A stretch of DNA of 32,500 bases. Source: Prochloron didemni P4-Papua_New_Guinea. GTDB taxonomy: Bacteria; Cyanobacteriota; Cyanobacteriia; Cyanobacteriales; Prochloraceae. The first letter of the stretch is position 1. Every line of letters begins with the position of its first letter. Shown in pieces: positions 1 through 7,851 of the stretch. Location of the stretch: positions 1 through 32,500 of the forward strand of contig JH610876.1 in the NCBI GenBank assembly GCA_000252485.1, in the 5' to 3' direction. A model generated the notes under the pieces. That model did not search any database, had not been told where the DNA came from, and saw only the letters and a program-made list of their open reading frames with translations. The translations under genes and the position numbers were made by a program.

Positions 1-36
1 GTTCCACTGAGCGGAGCCGAAGTGTGCGGTTAAACA

Positions 37-831
37 TTAAAGTGGTTCCTTCGTAGGAATCCCCACTGCACGGGGATAGGTGGAAGGAGTGGAATGAGTT
101 TTACGCAGATAAATACAGTGGCGAACGCTTTCCGTCAAAGGAGTCACAAATGACTCAATGGATTCAATTGTACTACCCAGCAGCAACACTGCTTTCTCCA
201 ACATCTCTGTATCGCTATGGCTCCAAACACCGCGATAAAGAATAGCTACACCCCCAATTTTAAGCAATGGTAAAGCATATTCTGCCACTACAGAGGGGGA
301 ACCAACAGCTCTAACTAAAGCTATATCGTAAGTGGCTCGATAGGAGGGCGATCGCCCCATGTCTTCCGCTCTTCCAGAGAGAGTCATGGCATTTTCTATG
401 GCTAACTTATTAATTAAACTAGTCAAGAAAGCAATTTTTTTCCGCGTTGCATCCAGTAGAGTGACTTGACTCGGAGGAAAAGCTATGGCTACGGGAATGC
501 CCGGGAAACCAGCACCAGTACCAATATCGATTACTTTTTGAGAGCATTTTATCTTTTCTATTCCTACTATTTTCTCCAACCCTTTCATGGCGGCTAAAGA
601 ATCCCAAAGATGCTTTTCCCAAAATTCTTTTGGTTCAGTAATGCGAGTGAGATTCAGCTGGCCATTTCCTGTTAATATTTCTTCATATAGTTGCTGAAAT
701 AGCTGCTGTTGCTGGTAGTTTGGCTGCCATTGAAGAGTTTGCTGCCAAATTTCTTCTAACTGTGGATAGTTGATAGTGGATAGTTGATAGTGGATAGTTG
801 ATAGTTGATAGTTGATAGTTGATTTTTTCAT
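37..831 (-). CDS. rsmG: 16S rRNA (guanine-N7)-methyltransferase RsmG
   Basis: RsmG methylates N7 of G527 in 16S rRNA (E. coli numbering) using S-adenosylmethionine, in the cytoplasm. The SAM-binding loop VIDIGTGAGFPGIP lies at residues 100-113 and the following LDATRKK strand at about 126-132; the LNLTRI and FWEKHLWDSL blocks typical of the family precede it. The 264-residue length slightly exceeds the usual size of roughly 210-250. The excess is N-terminal: residues 4-22 have a seven-residue period (STINYQL, STIHYQL, STINYPQ) because they are read through an eight-unit heptamer array. I see no ATG, GTG or TTG between the array and the conserved LEEIWQQ block, so the ATG at 831 appears to be the working start. 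The first internal Met (residue 82) falls inside the domain. The last residues run through a short repeat near the window edge. Family identity is secure. Confidence 0.95.
   Translation of the reverse strand: MKKSTINYQLSTIHYQLSTINYPQLEEIWQQTLQWQPNYQQQQLFQQLYEEILTGNGQLNLTRITEPKEFWEKHLWDSLAAMKGLEKIVGIEKIKCSQKVIDIGTGAGFPGIPVAIAFPPSQVTLLDATRKKIAFLTSLINKLAIENAMTLSGRAEDMGRSPSYRATYDIALVRAVGSPSVVAEYALPLLKIGGVAILYRGVWSHSDTEMLEKAVLLLGSTIESIESFVTPLTESVRHCIYLRKTHSTPSTYPRAVGIPTKEPL
764..819. repeat. Heptamer array (KGATAGT)8 inside rsmG N-terminus
   Basis: Eight consecutive 7-bp units alternate between ggatagt and tgatagt. The array is translated on the minus strand as part of rsmG. Since 7 is not a multiple of 3, gain or loss of one unit would shift the frame between the only upstream ATG and the conserved domain. 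Such short tandem heptamers (STRR type) are known from cyanobacteria. Confidence 0.95.
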
Positions 832-846
832 TTAATCTTAGTTGTT

Positions 847-1185
847 TTAAAAGTTGTTTTCAAAATCTCCATGAATAGCTAACCAAATACAAGGAGGTTC
901 AGCACTGGTATATTCTACCCGATGTTTTTGACCCGCAGGAATAAAAAGATAATCTCCTGCTTTAAGCAAAATTCTTGTGTTATTATCATATAGTAATTCC
1001 GCTTCTCCTTGCAAGAGAATTACCCATTCATCTTTTTCTTGATTGTACCATTGTTGAGGTGGAGTAATCTGTCCAGTAGAGATAATCCTTTCTATTAAGA
1101 TATTTTTTGAAGATAATAATGGTTCAAATAATTCTTCATTGGGTAAAGATAAGGGTAAATTAAAGATATTTCTTTTTTGAGTCAT
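847..1185 (-). CDS. Small cupin-domain protein
   Basis: A single-domain cupin of 112 residues. The second half shows the cupin pattern: DEWVILLQGEAELL (about residues 53-66), then LLKAGDYLFIPAGQKHRVEY (about 73-92), with H88 in the second metal-binding motif position. The first motif lacks the classic paired histidines and has EKDEW instead, so metal binding and catalysis are uncertain. It starts at an ATG 15 bases downstream (in gene terms upstream) of rsmG, on the same strand, so the two probably form an operon with the cupin gene first. No signal peptide or membrane segment is seen. Comparable small cyanobacterial cupins are usually annotated only as cupin-domain proteins; a specific substrate cannot be inferred. 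Confidence 0.85.
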   Translation of the reverse strand: MTQKRNIFNLPLSLPNEELFEPLLSSKNILIERIISTGQITPPQQWYNQEKDEWVILLQGEAELLYDNNTRILLKAGDYLFIPAGQKHRVEYTSAEPPCIWLAIHGDFENNF

Positions 1186-1280
1186 TTTGGGAAAAAATAA
1201 CCAATCTTCTCAATCAATAACCTAGTTTTTTGGCCAAGCACTTGCTAAAGTGTATTTTATGATACAACTTTTTGTCAAGA

Positions 1281-1327
1281 GTTGAGGATTAAACCGTCAA
1301 GCATGAAGTCGTTGACCTATCCTCAAC
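1281..1327. repeat. Inverted repeat in the divergent intergenic region
   Basis: GTTGAGGAT at 1281-1289 and ATCCTCAAC at 1319-1327 are a perfect 9-bp inverted repeat. A second hairpin-like stretch follows near 1374-1396 (GTTCC...GGAAC). Together with the adjacent coding remnant at 1406, this looks like the scar of a lost element. I cannot assign it to a named IS. Confidence 0.5.
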
Positions 1328-1405
1328 ACTCCCACGGTTGGCTGCAAGGTTGGCGGCAATCCGAAAAAATACGTTCCCAGGGCTAACCCAGGAACGCGCA
1401 ATGAC

Positions 1406-1477
1406 ATGACTAGATTTATTCACGACCAATTGCTCTTGTTCCAAACTGGCAGTCTGGGAACAATTGTTAAATCCTAG
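1406..1477 (+). pseudogene. N-terminal remnant of an Rpn-like gene
   Basis: The open stretch starts MTRFIHDQ and then diverges, ending at a stop after 23 residues. These eight residues are identical to the start of the Rpn-like protein encoded at 10422-11495, although the codons differ in part. I read it as the decayed 5' end of a second gene of that family. The match is short, so this is suggestive only. It lies just upstream of the AAA-like fusion gene. Confidence 0.45.
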
Positions 1478-1511
1478 TTTAACATTAATTGGAGAAATTG
1501 CAATTATTTTA

Positions 1512-4067
1512 ATGAATAAACAAAAACTATACGAACCACCCTACTTTGTTGGCGGCAGTATGCCTGGGTCCGAGCCTAGTTACGTTCCCCGACAGGCGGA
1601 CCGAGAACTCTATGATGCATTGACCCTGGGAGAATTTTGCTACGTTTTCAGCCCCCGCCAGACGGGGAAGTCCAGTTTGCTGGTCAGAACCAAACAACGC
1701 CTGTTGGCGGAAGGTATTGCTTGTGCCGAACTAGATTTAATGGATATTAGCAGTAAGCATCTTTCCTTAGAACAGTGGTATGGCAGTATTTTCCGCAATC
1801 TCGTCCGGGGTTTTGGCCTCTCGGATCGGTTCAACTGGTGGAACTGGTGGCGACAGCATTCTTCCCTTGCCCCGGTAAAACGCTTGAGTGTATTTATTGA
1901 AGAAATTGTACTCAAATACGTCAAGGAAGACCTGGTTATTTTAGTAGATGAAATCGATAGTGCGGTAGGTTTAAACTTTTCCTTTGAATATTTTTTGCGT
2001 TTTATCCGTTCTTGTTACGAGCAACGAGCAAACAATAAAGACTATAGAAGATTAACTTTTGCTTTATTTGGCGTGGCCACTACCAAGGATTTAATTAGAA
2101 ATAAGAAACGGAGTCCATTTCCCTTCTGTCGCCAGATAAAATTAAATGCTTTTAGTCGAGATGAGGTAGAGTTTTTAACTCGCCTTTTGGCAGAAAGATT
2201 CAAAAATCAGCAACTAGCTGTGGATGAAATACTGGTTTGGACTGGGGGGCAACCTTTTTTGACTCAAAAACTATGTCAACTGATAGAACATACAGAAGAA
2301 CCCATCGCCCCCAGTACTGATGCAGATTATATGGAATCTGTAGTGCGATCGCAAATAATTGAAAATTGGTTTGCCCGAGATGTACCACCCCATTTACGCA
2401 GTATTAAAAACCGTCTCGATCAGAATATGCGGTTGCTCAAACTCTATCAACAACTTTTAGAACAAGGAGAAATACCAGCCAATAACAGTCAAGAACAATT
2501 AGAATTAATTATCTCAGGCTTGGCTGTGGAAATTGATTCCGAACGAGGGTCTTATTTACGAATTTATAATTCTATTTATAGCGAAGTTTTTCATGAAAGT
2601 TGGGTGAAAACAGAATTGACTAAACGGCGCTACTATACTATTTCCTTACCAGTGTGGTTGCGTTGGCAGGGATTGGCTGCAGGAGCTGCCATCCTGGTTA
2701 TGGCAGCTGTGCTGGGGATTCGGTCTTTATTACCCCAGTCTTGCGGAACCGACCAAGAATGGAGAGGAAGTAAGTGCAAATCTATTCATTCCCAGCCAAC
2801 CCAAACTCCCAGCCCTACCGCTTCATCTCCTGTACTGGAAAGGTTAAGCAGCGGAGAAAGGCGACTTTTGCGTTACAAAGCTAATTTAGACGGTACTAAC
2901 GGGACAAAAGCTTTCAAAGCTGGGAAATATGAAGAGGCGATCGCTTTCTTTAGCAAAGCAGTTCAAGGCGATCGCCGGGATCCAGAAGTTCAAATTTACC
3001 TCAACAATGCCATTGCTCTTCAAAACAGTCTTAACAATGGATTGACTCCTTTTACTTTAGCAGTGGTAGTTCCTGTAGATGGAGATGCCACTTCGGCGGA
3101 AGAAATATTGCGAGGAGTGGCAGATGCCCAAACAGAATTTAACCATGGTGGAGGATTAAACGGTCGCTTATTGACAATAACCATCGTCAACGACGGCAAC
3201 GACCCTGAGGTAGCCGCTGAAGTAGGAGCGGAATTAGGGCAAAATGAAGCTATTTTAGGAGTCATTGGTCACAACTCAGCCAATGCCAGTTTAGCCGCAC
3301 GAACTGCATACGAAAGAGCAGGTATAGCCATGGTTTCTCCCACTACCAGCATCCAGGATTCTGCTGACAAAGTAGCTGACAAAGTATTCGTTCCCATCTT
3401 GCCTTCCGCAGCAGAATCTATAGCCAAACTAGCAGAATATGGCAAGCAAATAGGAATAGAAAAAATAGCTGCCTTCTACGATTTTGCCGAGAGTTCTAGT
3501 TTAGAACAGCCTTTAATCCAACATTGGGGCAATGGATTGGTTAAGCAAATAAATCTCAGCGATCCAGATCCCAACTTCAATCTAGCCAGTGAGGTACAGG
3601 CCCTTCAAGGAGAAGTAGATGCCATCTTGCTTTTACCCAACCCCAAATCTATATCTGTGGCTATTGCCACTGCAGTAGAAAATAGCAAACTTCCTTCAGA
3701 AGCAAAACTGCAATTATTGGGCAATAAAACACTTTACACCCCGATAACTTTAACTAATGGAGGTAATGCAGTAGTAGGAATGGTTCTCGCTGTTCCTTGG
3801 TTTGGGGAAAATGCCTATGGGGAAACCGCAGCAAAAAGATGGTTGGGAAGAGTTAGTTGGCGTACCGGTACTAGCTATAACGTCACTAAAGCTTTAATTG
3901 AAGCTTTATCGGAAGATGCCACTCCCAGTACTGTGTTGAATAACCTTAAGAATAGATTGGTAGAGGGGGATGGCTTGGAACCTATTTTAGTTAAAGCGGG
4001 TAGAGGAAAAAACACACCTCAAGGAAGTCAATTTACTTTCCTGCCAGTGGAAGAGGGAGAAAACTAA
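1512..4067 (+). CDS. AAA-like ATPase / TM / TPR / periplasmic-binding receptor fusion
   Basis: A large multidomain protein of about 851 residues from the ATG at 1512; a TTG at 1464 would add 16 residues and is less convincing. Residues about 20-300 form a cyanobacterial AAA-like domain (AAA_35 type): Walker A SPRQTGKSS near 47-55 and Walker B VILVDEIDS near 140-148. A helical/winged segment follows, ending in ESWVKTELTKRRYY. One membrane span is at about 387-407 (GLAAGAAILVMAAVLGI). Outside it comes a Ser/Thr/Pro linker, one TPR-like unit (KAFKAGKYEEAIAFF, about 465) and, from about 513 to the end, a type I periplasmic-binding fold like branched-chain amino-acid receptors (FTLAVVVPVDG, GVIGHNSANAS). 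Inferred topology is a cytosolic ATPase with an extracytoplasmic ligand sensor, that is, a receptor-like signalling ATPase. Its ligand and output are unknown. The last ~120 bp recur at 6308-6453. Confidence 0.85.
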   Translation: MNKQKLYEPPYFVGGSMPGSEPSYVPRQADRELYDALTLGEFCYVFSPRQTGKSSLLVRTKQRLLAEGIACAELDLMDISSKHLSLEQWYGSIFRNLVRGFGLSDRFNWWNWWRQHSSLAPVKRLSVFIEEIVLKYVKEDLVILVDEIDSAVGLNFSFEYFLRFIRSCYEQRANNKDYRRLTFALFGVATTKDLIRNKKRSPFPFCRQIKLNAFSRDEVEFLTRLLAERFKNQQLAVDEILVWTGGQPFLTQKLCQLIEHTEEPIAPSTDADYMESVVRSQIIENWFARDVPPHLRSIKNRLDQNMRLLKLYQQLLEQGEIPANNSQEQLELIISGLAVEIDSERGSYLRIYNSIYSEVFHESWVKTELTKRRYYTISLPVWLRWQGLAAGAAILVMAAVLGIRSLLPQSCGTDQEWRGSKCKSIHSQPTQTPSPTASSPVLERLSSGERRLLRYKANLDGTNGTKAFKAGKYEEAIAFFSKAVQGDRRDPEVQIYLNNAIALQNSLNNGLTPFTLAVVVPVDGDATSAEEILRGVADAQTEFNHGGGLNGRLLTITIVNDGNDPEVAAEVGAELGQNEAILGVIGHNSANASLAARTAYERAGIAMVSPTTSIQDSADKVADKVFVPILPSAAESIAKLAEYGKQIGIEKIAAFYDFAESSSLEQPLIQHWGNGLVKQINLSDPDPNFNLASEVQALQGEVDAILLLPNPKSISVAIATAVENSKLPSEAKLQLLGNKTLYTPITLTNGGNAVVGMVLAVPWFGENAYGETAAKRWLGRVSWRTGTSYNVTKALIEALSEDATPSTVLNNLKNRLVEGDGLEPILVKAGRGKNTPQGSQFTFLPVEEGEN

Positions 4068-4068
4068 T

Positions 4069-4096
4069 GTCAACTGTCAACTATCAACTATCAACT
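4069..4096. repeat. Heptamer array directly before the ATPase start
   Basis: Four 7-bp units (gtcaact twice, atcaact twice) end six bases before the ATG at 4102 and occupy the position where a ribosome-binding site would be. The intergenic space between the fusion gene and the ATPase is almost entirely this array, followed by gctata. Confidence 0.9.
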
Positions 4097-4101
4097 GCTA
4101 T

Positions 4102-5277
4102 ATGTCTGGTTTACAAAAACTAATCGTCAGAAACTACCGTTCCCTGGAACATGTAGAAGTAAATCCACAAAAAAACAATGTATTATTTGGTCCCAATGGT
4201 TCCGGTAAAACAACTTTTCTGGATGCAATTTGGTTTATTAGAGACTGTGCAATTCGTGGTGTAGATGTTGCTGCATCAGATCGAAGTCATGGGATTGGTA
4301 TTCTCTGGGATCGAGCGGAACCCGGTGCGTCCATTTCCATCGAGCTAGAAACTGCACGAGCAAATTATAGCCTTAGTTTTGGTTTGGAGTCCGGCAGAAT
4401 TGAGTCCTATGTGGGAGAAAAGCTAACAGCAAAAAACAGCGATCGCATTTTAATAAATCGTATTATTGGCAGCAATAAAGCAAGTTTTTTGAGTTCGGAA
4501 ACGAACAAATTTGTTTCGGTGGCTCTCCGAGAACCTCAAAAACTTGCTCTAAACCGCTATCTTGATTTTGAAAATAATGCTTTGGAAGCTGCAGAAGTGG
4601 ACGAACTATTGCGTTATACTCGAAAATACAACACACGTTCTGCAGATATTTATGGCCTCCGAACCTACGGATCTGCCTCGGATTCCCATCAGCATTTATA
4701 CCACCGATGTGAAAATTTATGGTCGGTGGTTCGGAATCTAAAAGAGAAGCGAGAACTGGGTGAAAACAGCTACGATACCATCATGCAATTCATGCAGAAA
4801 AGCTTTCCCAGATTTGATAAAATTTATCTTGAGTCCCAAGGTGCTAACAATGTCTATGGCAGTTTCATTGAAAAAGATCGTCAAGAACCCATTAAGGCTT
4901 CTGGAGTTTCCGATGGTCACTTACAGCTTCTGATTCATCTAACTGCTTTATTCTCTGAAGGCGATCGCTCAACTTTAATTCTTCTGGACGAACCTGAAAT
5001 ATCTCTTCATCCCTATGCCTTAGCCACTCTAGCTGAAGCAGTAAATGAAGCAGTTGCTAACTGGAATAAACAGGTTTTTATTGCCACCCATTCTCCCGTT
5101 TTAATTAGCCAATTTGATATAGAAAATATTATTGCTACCGAAACTGGTTCCTACGGTCAAACAATGATGCAGCGAGTCAGCGAGATGAGGGAAATACAGG
5201 ATTTATTGGCTGAATATCCCCTAGGTTCCCTTTATATGGCTGAACTGATTGCGCCTCAAAGTAAATTGAAGGTATAG
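4102..5277 (+). CDS. ABC/RecF-like AAA_21 ATPase (OLD-like, TOPRIM-partnered)
   Basis: A 391-residue ATPase of the AAA_21/RecF-SMC type. Walker A FGPNGSGKTT is at residues 29-38, preceded by the typical LIVRNYRSLEHVEV strand. An ABC-signature-like SGVSDGHLQLL lies near 266, Walker B LILLDEPEISLHP near 292 and a switch histidine in ATHSP near 329. No TOPRIM domain is fused to the C-terminus. Instead the next gene encodes a separate TOPRIM-like protein. ATPase/TOPRIM pairs of this kind (OLD-family, AbiL-, RloAB- or PARIS-like) commonly act in phage defence by an ATPase sensor releasing or activating a nuclease; that role here is inferred from arrangement. The start codon has a heptamer array in place of a Shine-Dalgarno. 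HIP1 octamers occur inside the gene (about 4439 and 4960), so it is not compositionally foreign by that measure. Confidence 0.85.
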   Translation: MSGLQKLIVRNYRSLEHVEVNPQKNNVLFGPNGSGKTTFLDAIWFIRDCAIRGVDVAASDRSHGIGILWDRAEPGASISIELETARANYSLSFGLESGRIESYVGEKLTAKNSDRILINRIIGSNKASFLSSETNKFVSVALREPQKLALNRYLDFENNALEAAEVDELLRYTRKYNTRSADIYGLRTYGSASDSHQHLYHRCENLWSVVRNLKEKRELGENSYDTIMQFMQKSFPRFDKIYLESQGANNVYGSFIEKDRQEPIKASGVSDGHLQLLIHLTALFSEGDRSTLILLDEPEISLHPYALATLAEAVNEAVANWNKQVFIATHSPVLISQFDIENIIATETGSYGQTMMQRVSEMREIQDLLAEYPLGSLYMAELIAPQSKLKV

Positions 5278-5278
5278 T

Positions 5279-5533
5279 AGTTGACAGTTGATAGTTGATA
5301 GTGGATAATTGATAGTTGATATAGCGCTCTATAGTAGGGTGGGCATTGCCCACCACAGCATCAGGAGCTGTAGTCAACATCAGTATCAATAGTCTTCTGA
5401 CTCCCTGCAGTTACAATATTCTGAAAAAACTAGATATTAAAGCAACTGGTTTTGACCGCACCCGTTGACAGTTGACAGTTGATAGTTGATAGTTGATAGT
5501 TGATAGTTGATATAGCGCTCTATAGTTTGAGAA
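5279..5533. repeat. Repeat-filled gap: two heptamer arrays, hairpin, MITE scar
   Basis: No gene is evident here. Six heptamer units (agttgat type) span 5279-5320 and seven (gttgata type) span 5464-5512; each is followed by the same tail, atatagcgctctatagt. Between them lies a perfect 8-bp-arm hairpin GGTGGGCATTGCCCACC (5338-5354), a common cyanobacterial intergenic motif. The second array ends 21 bases before the TOPRIM-like gene start. The paired array-plus-tail structure suggests a segmental duplication of the leader region. Confidence 0.85.
5443..5463. mobile_element. Right-end remnant of the 177-bp MITE family
   Basis: CAACTGGTTTTGACCGCACCC differs at two positions from the right terminus of the complete MITE at 25244-25420. 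Only the end is recognisable; the left end is absent, so this is a relic. Confidence 0.55.
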
Positions 5534-6309
5534 ATGTCCGATGCGTGTTACTACTTCAAATTCATTTTATTTGTAACAGGAAAAGGTGAGAAACAACATT
5601 TGCCCAAAATGTTTCAATCTTTATCAAAATCAGGAATTTGCTCCTTTTCTGTAGAAGAATTCGTGGCCCAGCGTCGGCCAATTACATCGCCGAAACGAAT
5701 CGCACGGATGGTAGAAGTCAGAAACTTCCCAATCGGGACTTTGAAGAAATTGGTATCCCAGCAAGGCGATATATTCAAGCAAATCCATGTTATCGAGTTA
5801 TCTTAATTGACGATCTTGAAGGAATTAGTGAAGTAGAAGCGATCGCAACCTTTAACCGTTATCGAAAAGCGCTAGATATGGGTTTGGGAAAGCACAAAGG
5901 GCTTGCTTCAGTTCACTTTCTAGTCAATATGCTTGAAGCTTATTTTTTTGCAGATTCAGATGCTCTCAATCTAGCATTAAATCTCGATCCACCTGTTGAT
6001 TTTGATAATGGTGATGTAGAAACAATAAAACATCCTAAAAACAAACTCAAGGAGATTTTTCCAGCTTATAGGGAAACCGAACATCCCGGTTTGGTTTTGG
6101 ATTTGCTGGATCTGGATGTTGTTCTCTCCAATCCTGATTATTGTGCATCCCTCAGAACCTGTGTTAAATGGATTGTCCATCGAATCGAGACTTATGCCGA
6201 TGGCGAATACTTGAAAAAACTTGATTTTGAGGGACGCTTCCACCTCACAACAGGCAAACTTTATGATGTGTCCGCCAATCAATTAACCGGGGAGTATCAA
6301 GTTTTGTGA
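5534..6309 (+). pseudogene. TOPRIM-like DUF4276-type gene, broken by a -1 frameshift
   Basis: The N-terminal part, MSDACYYFKFILFVTGKGEK onward, is open from 5534 in one frame through RRPITSPKRIARMV. The continuation, GRSQKLPNRDFEEIGIPARR and VILIDDLEG, lies in the -1 frame and runs to the stop at 6307-6309. Joining the two near 5710-5716 gives a continuous protein of about 258 residues, consistent with loss of one base (atggtagaagt where atggtaggaagt would keep frame). The first strand plus GKGEK and the later ILIDDLE fit the acidic positions of a TOPRIM fold, although the usual first Glu position is Thr. It would be the nuclease-like partner of the ATPase upstream. Either the pair is inactivated, or this is a sequencing error or recoding; the sequence alone cannot separate these. 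Confidence 0.7.
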
Positions 6310-6453
6310 ATAACCTCAAGAATAGATTGGTAGAGGGCGATCCCGCAGGGCCGCTCTTAGCGATCGCCTTGAACCTATTTTAGTTAAAGCGGGTAGAGGA
6401 AAAAACACGCCTCAAGGAAGTCAATTTACTTTCCTGCCGGTGGAAGAGGGAGA
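6308..6453 (+). pseudogene. Second copy of the 3' end of the AAA/receptor fusion gene
   Basis: This stretch repeats 3938-4060, the last codons of the fusion gene, with few substitutions (for example LVEGD, LEPILVKAGRGK, GSQFTFLPVEEG). It carries an insertion of about 25 bp around 6340-6368 containing a palindromic ccgcaggg motif and a HIP1 octamer. The duplicate begins exactly where the TOPRIM-like gene stops, so the ATPase/TOPRIM pair lies between two copies of the same gene end. Confidence 0.9.
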
Positions 6454-6472
6454 TAGGATGCGATGAACACAG

Positions 6473-6719
6473 CTGACTCTCTGACAATAATAGCTAAAAC
6501 CATTATATATCAAGGGTTTCAGCATGACAGAGACTTTCTTAATTTTACTGTTTTCTCTGTGCTAAATGGGATTTTATACCTATCAAATTTCGTAAAACCC
6601 CTATAAGTTCCTTCACACAACAATAAATTATTTTTAAATCTCGTCTCTATTTAAACCAATTTGAGGTTTCTGTAATTCTTGCTATATAAGCTTTACAAGC
6701 ATAGTTGTCAGAGAGTCAG
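6473..6719. mobile_element. MITE-like element with perfect 15-bp terminal inverted repeats
   Basis: CTGACTCTCTGACAA at 6473-6487 is exactly inverted at 6705-6719. The 247-bp interior is AT-rich and has no credible ORF. It fills the gap before the hydrolase gene, whose start is 68 bases beyond the right end, so it may supply that locus with its promoter. No clear target duplication is visible. Confidence 0.7.
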
Positions 6720-6787
6720 GTTTTTTGGAATTTTTGAGGATGGTGCAAGATCTGAGTATAATAGTTTTTAGAACTTTTGAGGGTTAT

Positions 6788-7717
6788 ATGGCTGAAAGAA
6801 GAATGGGCTTGCTCCCAATCAAAGGTTGTGACAATTCCAATCGCAGTGGTGATGTAATTTTTGTTCACGGACTGGGAGATCATCCCATAACAACATGGTA
6901 TCCAAATCCACAAGAGATAAAAAAGGAAGTGGATACAGATGAATTTTGGACGGAAAAGTTACCCAATCTAAATTTTTGGCCTAATTGGCTGGGAGAATAT
7001 AGATCCGATCTTGGTATTTGGTCTTACGGCTATGAAGCTATGCCTTTTCTGGAAGACACTCCTTTAGCAAAAGTCCCAGCAATAGGACAGCAAATACCCA
7101 CTGGTAAAGCTTCTCCTATTTTAGATCAAGCTAGCGAACTCCTCGAACTTTTGCAACAAAGAGATATTCTTCAGCGACCTCGAATTTTTGTCACTCATAG
7201 TTTAGGTGGTTTAATTGTTAAAGAGACGCTTGATTCTGCTTACGATGATTTCAACAGTAACCCGAAAATGAAACAGATTATCGGGCAGACTAAAGGGGTT
7301 GTTTTTTTAGCAACTCCTCATCAGGGTTCAGATTTAGCTAATTTCAAGGAACTATTAGCTCGAACTGTAAAAGCTTTCCGTCTTCTCAAAGAAAACGTTA
7401 TTCTTAATGAACTTCGCTCGGATAACATTAATACTCAGTTGTATAAAATGGGTAAATGGTATAGCGGCAATGCTCAAGTTTTAGCAATTGAAACAAAAAC
7501 ATTTTACGAAACTGAAGAGACGGAAATTCCAGCAATAGGAAAGCAAATAGTTGTAGATCGTTACAGTAGCGATCCAAATGTAGGCAGTAGACCCACTGCC
7601 GTAAATGGAGCAGATCATTTTACTATTGCTAAACCCCAAAATCAAAGTAGTGTTGTTTATATTGGGGTCAAAGAATTAATTGATGAGTATTTACCTATAA
7701 AAAAAATCAAAACCTAA
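6788..7717 (+). CDS. SERAC1-like alpha/beta hydrolase, N-terminal part of an NLR-like protein
   Basis: About 309 residues from the ATG at 6788, chosen because GAGGG lies four bases upstream; ATG 6740 and TTG 6725 are weaker alternatives. It is an alpha/beta-hydrolase of SERAC1 type: oxyanion-hole region VIFVHGLGDHP near residues 23-33, nucleophile elbow THSLGGLI near 136-143 with Ser as nucleophile, FLATPHQGSDLA further on, and a candidate catalytic His in GADHFTIAKP near 277. The frame ends at TAA 7715, ten bases after an A8 tract. In the -1 frame the reading continues without a stop into the NB-ARC gene. Hydrolases of this kind serve as N-terminal effectors in bacterial and fungal NLR-like proteins. 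Here it is either split from its ATPase or joined to it by frameshifting. Substrate (lipid or ester) is unknown. Confidence 0.85.
   Translation: MAERRMGLLPIKGCDNSNRSGDVIFVHGLGDHPITTWYPNPQEIKKEVDTDEFWTEKLPNLNFWPNWLGEYRSDLGIWSYGYEAMPFLEDTPLAKVPAIGQQIPTGKASPILDQASELLELLQQRDILQRPRIFVTHSLGGLIVKETLDSAYDDFNSNPKMKQIIGQTKGVVFLATPHQGSDLANFKELLARTVKAFRLLKENVILNELRSDNINTQLYKMGKWYSGNAQVLAIETKTFYETEETEIPAIGKQIVVDRYSSDPNVGSRPTAVNGADHFTIAKPQNQSSVVYIGVKELIDEYLPIKKIKT
7699..7705 (+). other. Candidate -1 slippery heptamer A AAA AAA
   Basis: Zero-frame codons are ATA AAA AAA ATC AAA ACC TAA, so A AAA AAA sits in the exact phase used for -1 slippage. After the shift the frame reads through NQNLKYLQVQ and a Glu/Gln-rich linker into LLGREQEIEVIKN, the canonical entry to an NB-ARC domain. 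I see no strong stimulatory hairpin or upstream Shine-Dalgarno. A plain indel in an eight-A run is the simpler alternative. Confidence 0.5.
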
Positions 7718-7851
7718 AATATCTTCAAGTACAACCAACAGCGATAGAAAAACAAGAAGAAGATGAAGGTGGGCAACAAGAAAAGCAGGAATTAGCGAAA
7801 ATTCCTTCTCCAAGCTATATTGAACTTTTAGGCCGTGAGCAAGAAATTGAG

